Assembly: GCA_964651385.1 (NCBI GenBank)
Contig: CAZYYM010000041.1
Location: forward strand, 1 to 27,850
DNA: 27,850 nt
Direction of reading: 5' to 3'
DNA from: GCA-001735895 sp964651385
GTDB lineage: Bacteria; Pseudomonadota; Gammaproteobacteria; GCA-001735895
The position numbers and the translations under genes are program-made. Under the pieces are notes generated by a model. The model was not told the origin of the DNA. It worked only from the letters and a program-made list of their open reading frames with translations, and ran no database searches. Positions 26,153 through 27,850 of the stretch are shown here, piece by piece. The first letter of the stretch is position 1. Each line of letters begins with the position of its first letter.

Positions 26153-26240
26153 CTAGCCAGCCGGCGGTCAGCAAGGTCGATTAAATGAGGGTGTGCTGGC
26201 TAGTAGTCTAACAACCTAGGGCTGATGGGTTAACCGCCGG
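26153..26240. repeat. Two crossing inverted repeats (alternative stems)
   Basis: CTAGCCAGC (26153-26161) pairs with GCTGGCTAG (26195-26203). CCGGCGGT (26161-26168) pairs with ACCGCCGG (26233-26240), helped by TCAGC (26168-26172) with GCTGA (26221-26225). The arms interleave, so the stems are alternatives or a pseudoknot. Confidence 0.45.
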
Positions 26241-26357
26241 TAAAATCATCAATCAAAGAGCTGCCCCTATTATTTTCTCGGAGAATCCACCCATAAATCC
26301 AACGGATAACGGGGACCCACGCCTAAATTGCAGCAGCAGATGGAGTGCGCGAGCCTA

Positions 26358-26422
26358 TTACCGCGTTCCCGGTAAAAGTTTGTGATCGAGATGATCGATA
26401 CGGTGATACAGCAAGCGCCGTA
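26358..26422. repeat. Three short consecutive stems
   Basis: TTACCG/CGGTAA (26358-26375), ATCGA/TCGAT (26385-26399) and TACGG/CCGTA (26399-26422) follow one another directly before the strong hairpin at 26433. Each alone is short; the series is what draws attention. Confidence 0.3.
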
Positions 26423-26432
26423 TTGTACAACA

Positions 26433-26455
26433 AGGCCCTGCCAATGGCAGGGCCT
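26433..26455 (-). terminator. Strong 10-bp hairpin, possible minus-strand terminator
   Basis: AGGCCCTGCC and GGCAGGGCCT form a perfect ten-base-pair stem with a three-base loop. Read on the minus strand it is followed by TGTTGT, a weak U-tract, so it could end transcripts coming from the IS side. On the plus strand no U-tract follows. Confidence 0.4.
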
Positions 26456-26627
26456 GGATGAAGGACTATTAAGGTAATTTACGATTCAAGACTTGAACCG
26501 TTATCTTCGCACATTGGATAACATGCCGGGGCTGGCCTGGTAATACGAAACGGGGTTGTCTGGCCATTGGAGGACGTAATTTTCGTTGAAAGGCTGTCTG
26601 GTAGCACTCTAATCGTTAAATTTCAAG

Positions 26628-26657
26628 GAGTCTAACTCTGAGCTATCCCCACAAAAT
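26628..26657 (+). repeat. Left terminal inverted repeat of the IS4-family element
   Basis: The inner 22 bases, from CTCTGAGC to ACAAAAT, are identical to the complement of the right end. The outer eight bases are partly matched (GAGTCTAA against GGGTCAGA). Confidence 0.85.
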
Positions 26658-26752
26658 ATAATGTAAAAACAGCCAGTTAAGGCGCATAGTTCATCTAAAA
26701 CAGCATGTGCACCGGATTTTTTCCCTCGAACGATTCAATTTCCGGGGATACG

Positions 26753-27661
26753 ATGCACACCACCAAAGTATTGCATAATCTGCTCTGCCAGTCAGTGCCT
26801 TCCATTCATGCCTCGCGCCTTAAAAAATTACTACTGGCTGTTCAGGCATTAACCCAGTGAGCCCGCGCCACTGTGACCTCTATGGGACACGGATTGTCAG
26901 GTTCGGCTTACGACAAGCATAAAACAACGGGCTGATCGACTGCTGTCTAATGATTTGCTTTATCCAGAATCATCCGCCATTTACACCGCGATAACTCGAC
27001 GAGTATTACAGGGCCTCTCCGAAGTCGTGATCAGTATTGACTGGTCGCCTTTATGCGCCGATCAGGCGCTCTGGTATTTATTACGCGCCGCCATTCCAGT
27101 GGGTGGCCGCTCACTGACCCTGTATGAATAAGTACACCCGCAGAAGAAACTCGATAGTCGAAAAGTCCAGCATCGCTTCCTCGATCAACTATCGACCATG
27201 TTACCGGATAGTTATCAGCCGATCATTGTGGCTGACTCTGGATTTAGAACACCATTCTACCGCTATCTTGAAAACAAGTATTACTGGCACGCAAGCCGAA
27301 ACAGATCGTCAAGATGTATAAAACCCGGATGCAAATTGAAGAAGGTTTCCGTGATTGCAAGTCGTTTCACTTTGGTTTGAGCCTGTCCCAAAATCGACGC
27401 CTGAATGTACATCGGCGCAGTGTCCTGTGTTTGATCGCCGCCTGCACCATTTTTGTATTATGGTGTATCGGGACTGCCGGGAGACAAACCGATATTGCCC
27501 GACAGGTGCGTGTTAATTCATCGAGTAAGCGACCCAGTTATTCAGTGATATTTCTCGCAAGGCTATTGATCGCCCAAACACATTCTCGGCTATCGGACAA
27601 AGCGATCCAATCGGCATTGGATAATATAAAAGTGTATATGGCGAGCGTGTTATGCGAATGA
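26753..27661 (+). pseudogene. IS4-family transposase, broken
   Basis: Fragments in order: the start MHTTKVLHNLLCQSVPSIH; an in-frame TGA at 26858-26860, where relatives continue with ARATVTSMG...; a frameshift near 26930; the first catalytic Asp region VVISIDWSPL; a TAA at 27129-27131; the second Asp region PIIVADSGFRTPFY; and the YREK signature Y-x2-R-x3-E-x6-K in YKTRMQIEEGFRDCK, with the third catalytic residue. Between the second Asp region and YREK only about 20 residues remain where the family has roughly 100, so an internal deletion near 27290 is likely. The C-terminal part runs intact to the TGA at 27659-27661. Confidence 0.85.
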
Positions 27662-27691
27662 ATTTTGTGGGGATAGCTCAGAGTCTGACCC
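27662..27691 (-). repeat. Right terminal inverted repeat of the IS4-family element
   Basis: Begins ATTTTGTGGGGATAGC one base after the transposase stop codon, and is the inverted copy of the left end. Confidence 0.85.
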
Positions 27692-27829
27692 AATGATTCT
27701 ACGATCCACAATATCGACCTGCTGATCAACCAGGTACTGGTCACCCTGAGATTTAATGACGACAATTTCAACTGCCCGGTTACGAACGGGTTGCAAACAC
27801 TGTCAGCGCTGGATTCGAAAGCATGTTGA
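27689..27829 (+). pseudogene. Open fragment to the right of the IS, unassigned
   Basis: A frame without a Met start runs from the IS edge for about 46 codons (NIDLLINQVLVTLRFNDDNF near its start) and ends at TGA 27827-27829. It may be the remnant of a gene cut by the IS, but the left flank shows no matching partner that I recognise. Another frame opens with ATG at 27824 and runs off the window. Both are weak. Confidence 0.2.
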
Positions 27830-27850
27830 AAGAATTCGAAACCACCGAAG

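Larger units (their letters stand above)
25819..26627. other. Gene-free region rich in inverted repeats
   Basis: About 810 bases between the kinase gene and the IS element. Its left end carries the kinase promoter. No open frame of useful length or recognisable protein is seen. The stretch 26153-26240 and the stretch 26358-26455 hold several perfect inverted repeats, entered separately. A 36-codon open frame just before the IS (ending NGVVWPLEDVIFVERLSG... and stopping at its left edge) could be a gene scrap but is unassigned. Confidence 0.55.
26628..27691 (+). mobile_element. Decayed IS4-family insertion sequence
   Basis: 1064 bases bounded by inverted ends of 30 bases and holding a broken IS4-type transposase read on the plus strand. 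An intact relative should be several hundred bases longer, because the transposase has lost an internal piece. The flanks (about ten bases each side) show no matching target duplication, so the element is old or one flank has been rearranged. It cannot move by itself. Confidence 0.85.

Noticed and set aside
26200..26240. Integron attC-like site suggested by GTCTAAC and GGTTAAC beside inverted repeats
   Set aside because: The core sites do not fit the RYYYAAC/GTTRRRY pair at a proper spacing, and there is no integrase or cassette.
25819..26627. Search for a tRNA or attachment site next to the IS
   Set aside because: No cloverleaf-like arrangement or direct repeat was found in the stretch.

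Overview
The window looks like chromosomal DNA of a free-living or host-associated gammaproteobacterium of moderate G+C. The evidence is the mutS-fdxA neighbourhood, the fmdB-aspS pair, a YajR-type transporter, a BolA protein and an EI-Ntr (PtsP) protein, all of which read most easily as gammaproteobacterial. No rRNA, tRNA or CRISPR array was seen. I cannot name the genus.

Layout. (1) 1-3.5 kb, plus strand: mutS (its start lies outside the window), the 7Fe ferredoxin fdxA and a single-domain CheY-like regulator. (2) 3.6-9.0 kb, minus strand: reading from high to low coordinates, a TfpX/TfpZ-type pilin accessory protein, an FmdB-type zinc-ribbon protein, aspS, nadA and a MetX-family O-acyltransferase that resembles serine O-succinyltransferases. 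(3) 9.2-16.8 kb, plus strand: a tightly overlapping operon. It starts with a small XRE repressor-like gene and continues with six subunits homologous to hydrogenase-4 HyfB, HyfC, HyfE, HyfF, HyfG and HyfI. The large subunit has lost all four cysteines that hold the NiFe centre, while the small subunit keeps its Fe-S cysteines and the two antiporter-like subunits keep their proton-path Glu and Lys. This fits an energy-converting hydrogenase-related (Ehr) complex, not a hydrogenase, and it is the most interesting system here. (4) 17.1-18.8 kb: a YajR-like MFS transporter without the C-terminal domain, convergent with a small secreted protein of unknown function. (5) 19.3-23.0 kb, plus strand: a truncated remnant of an FMN-binding glutamate-synthase-family gene, ptsP (visibly richer in G+C than its neighbours), and a spermidine-synthase-like methyltransferase. 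(6) 23.1-25.8 kb, minus strand: a HEAT-repeat/Ser-Thr kinase fusion followed two bases later by bolA. (7) 25.8-27.85 kb: a gene-poor tail rich in inverted repeats, and a decayed IS4-family element with well-kept 30-bp ends but a transposase broken by stops, a frameshift and an internal deletion.

How the genes fit together. The core genes serve mismatch repair, Fe-S electron transfer, NAD synthesis, translation and sulfur amino-acid synthesis. The AspRS has residues typical of the non-discriminating type, which would require a GatCAB amidotransferase elsewhere in the genome. The Ehr-like operon would encode a membrane ion pump coupled to an unknown redox or conformational reaction, and the overlapping XRE gene is its likely regulator. 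The region from 18.8 kb onward shows signs of rearrangement: a truncated gene, a compositional shift, a decayed IS and long non-coding stretches.
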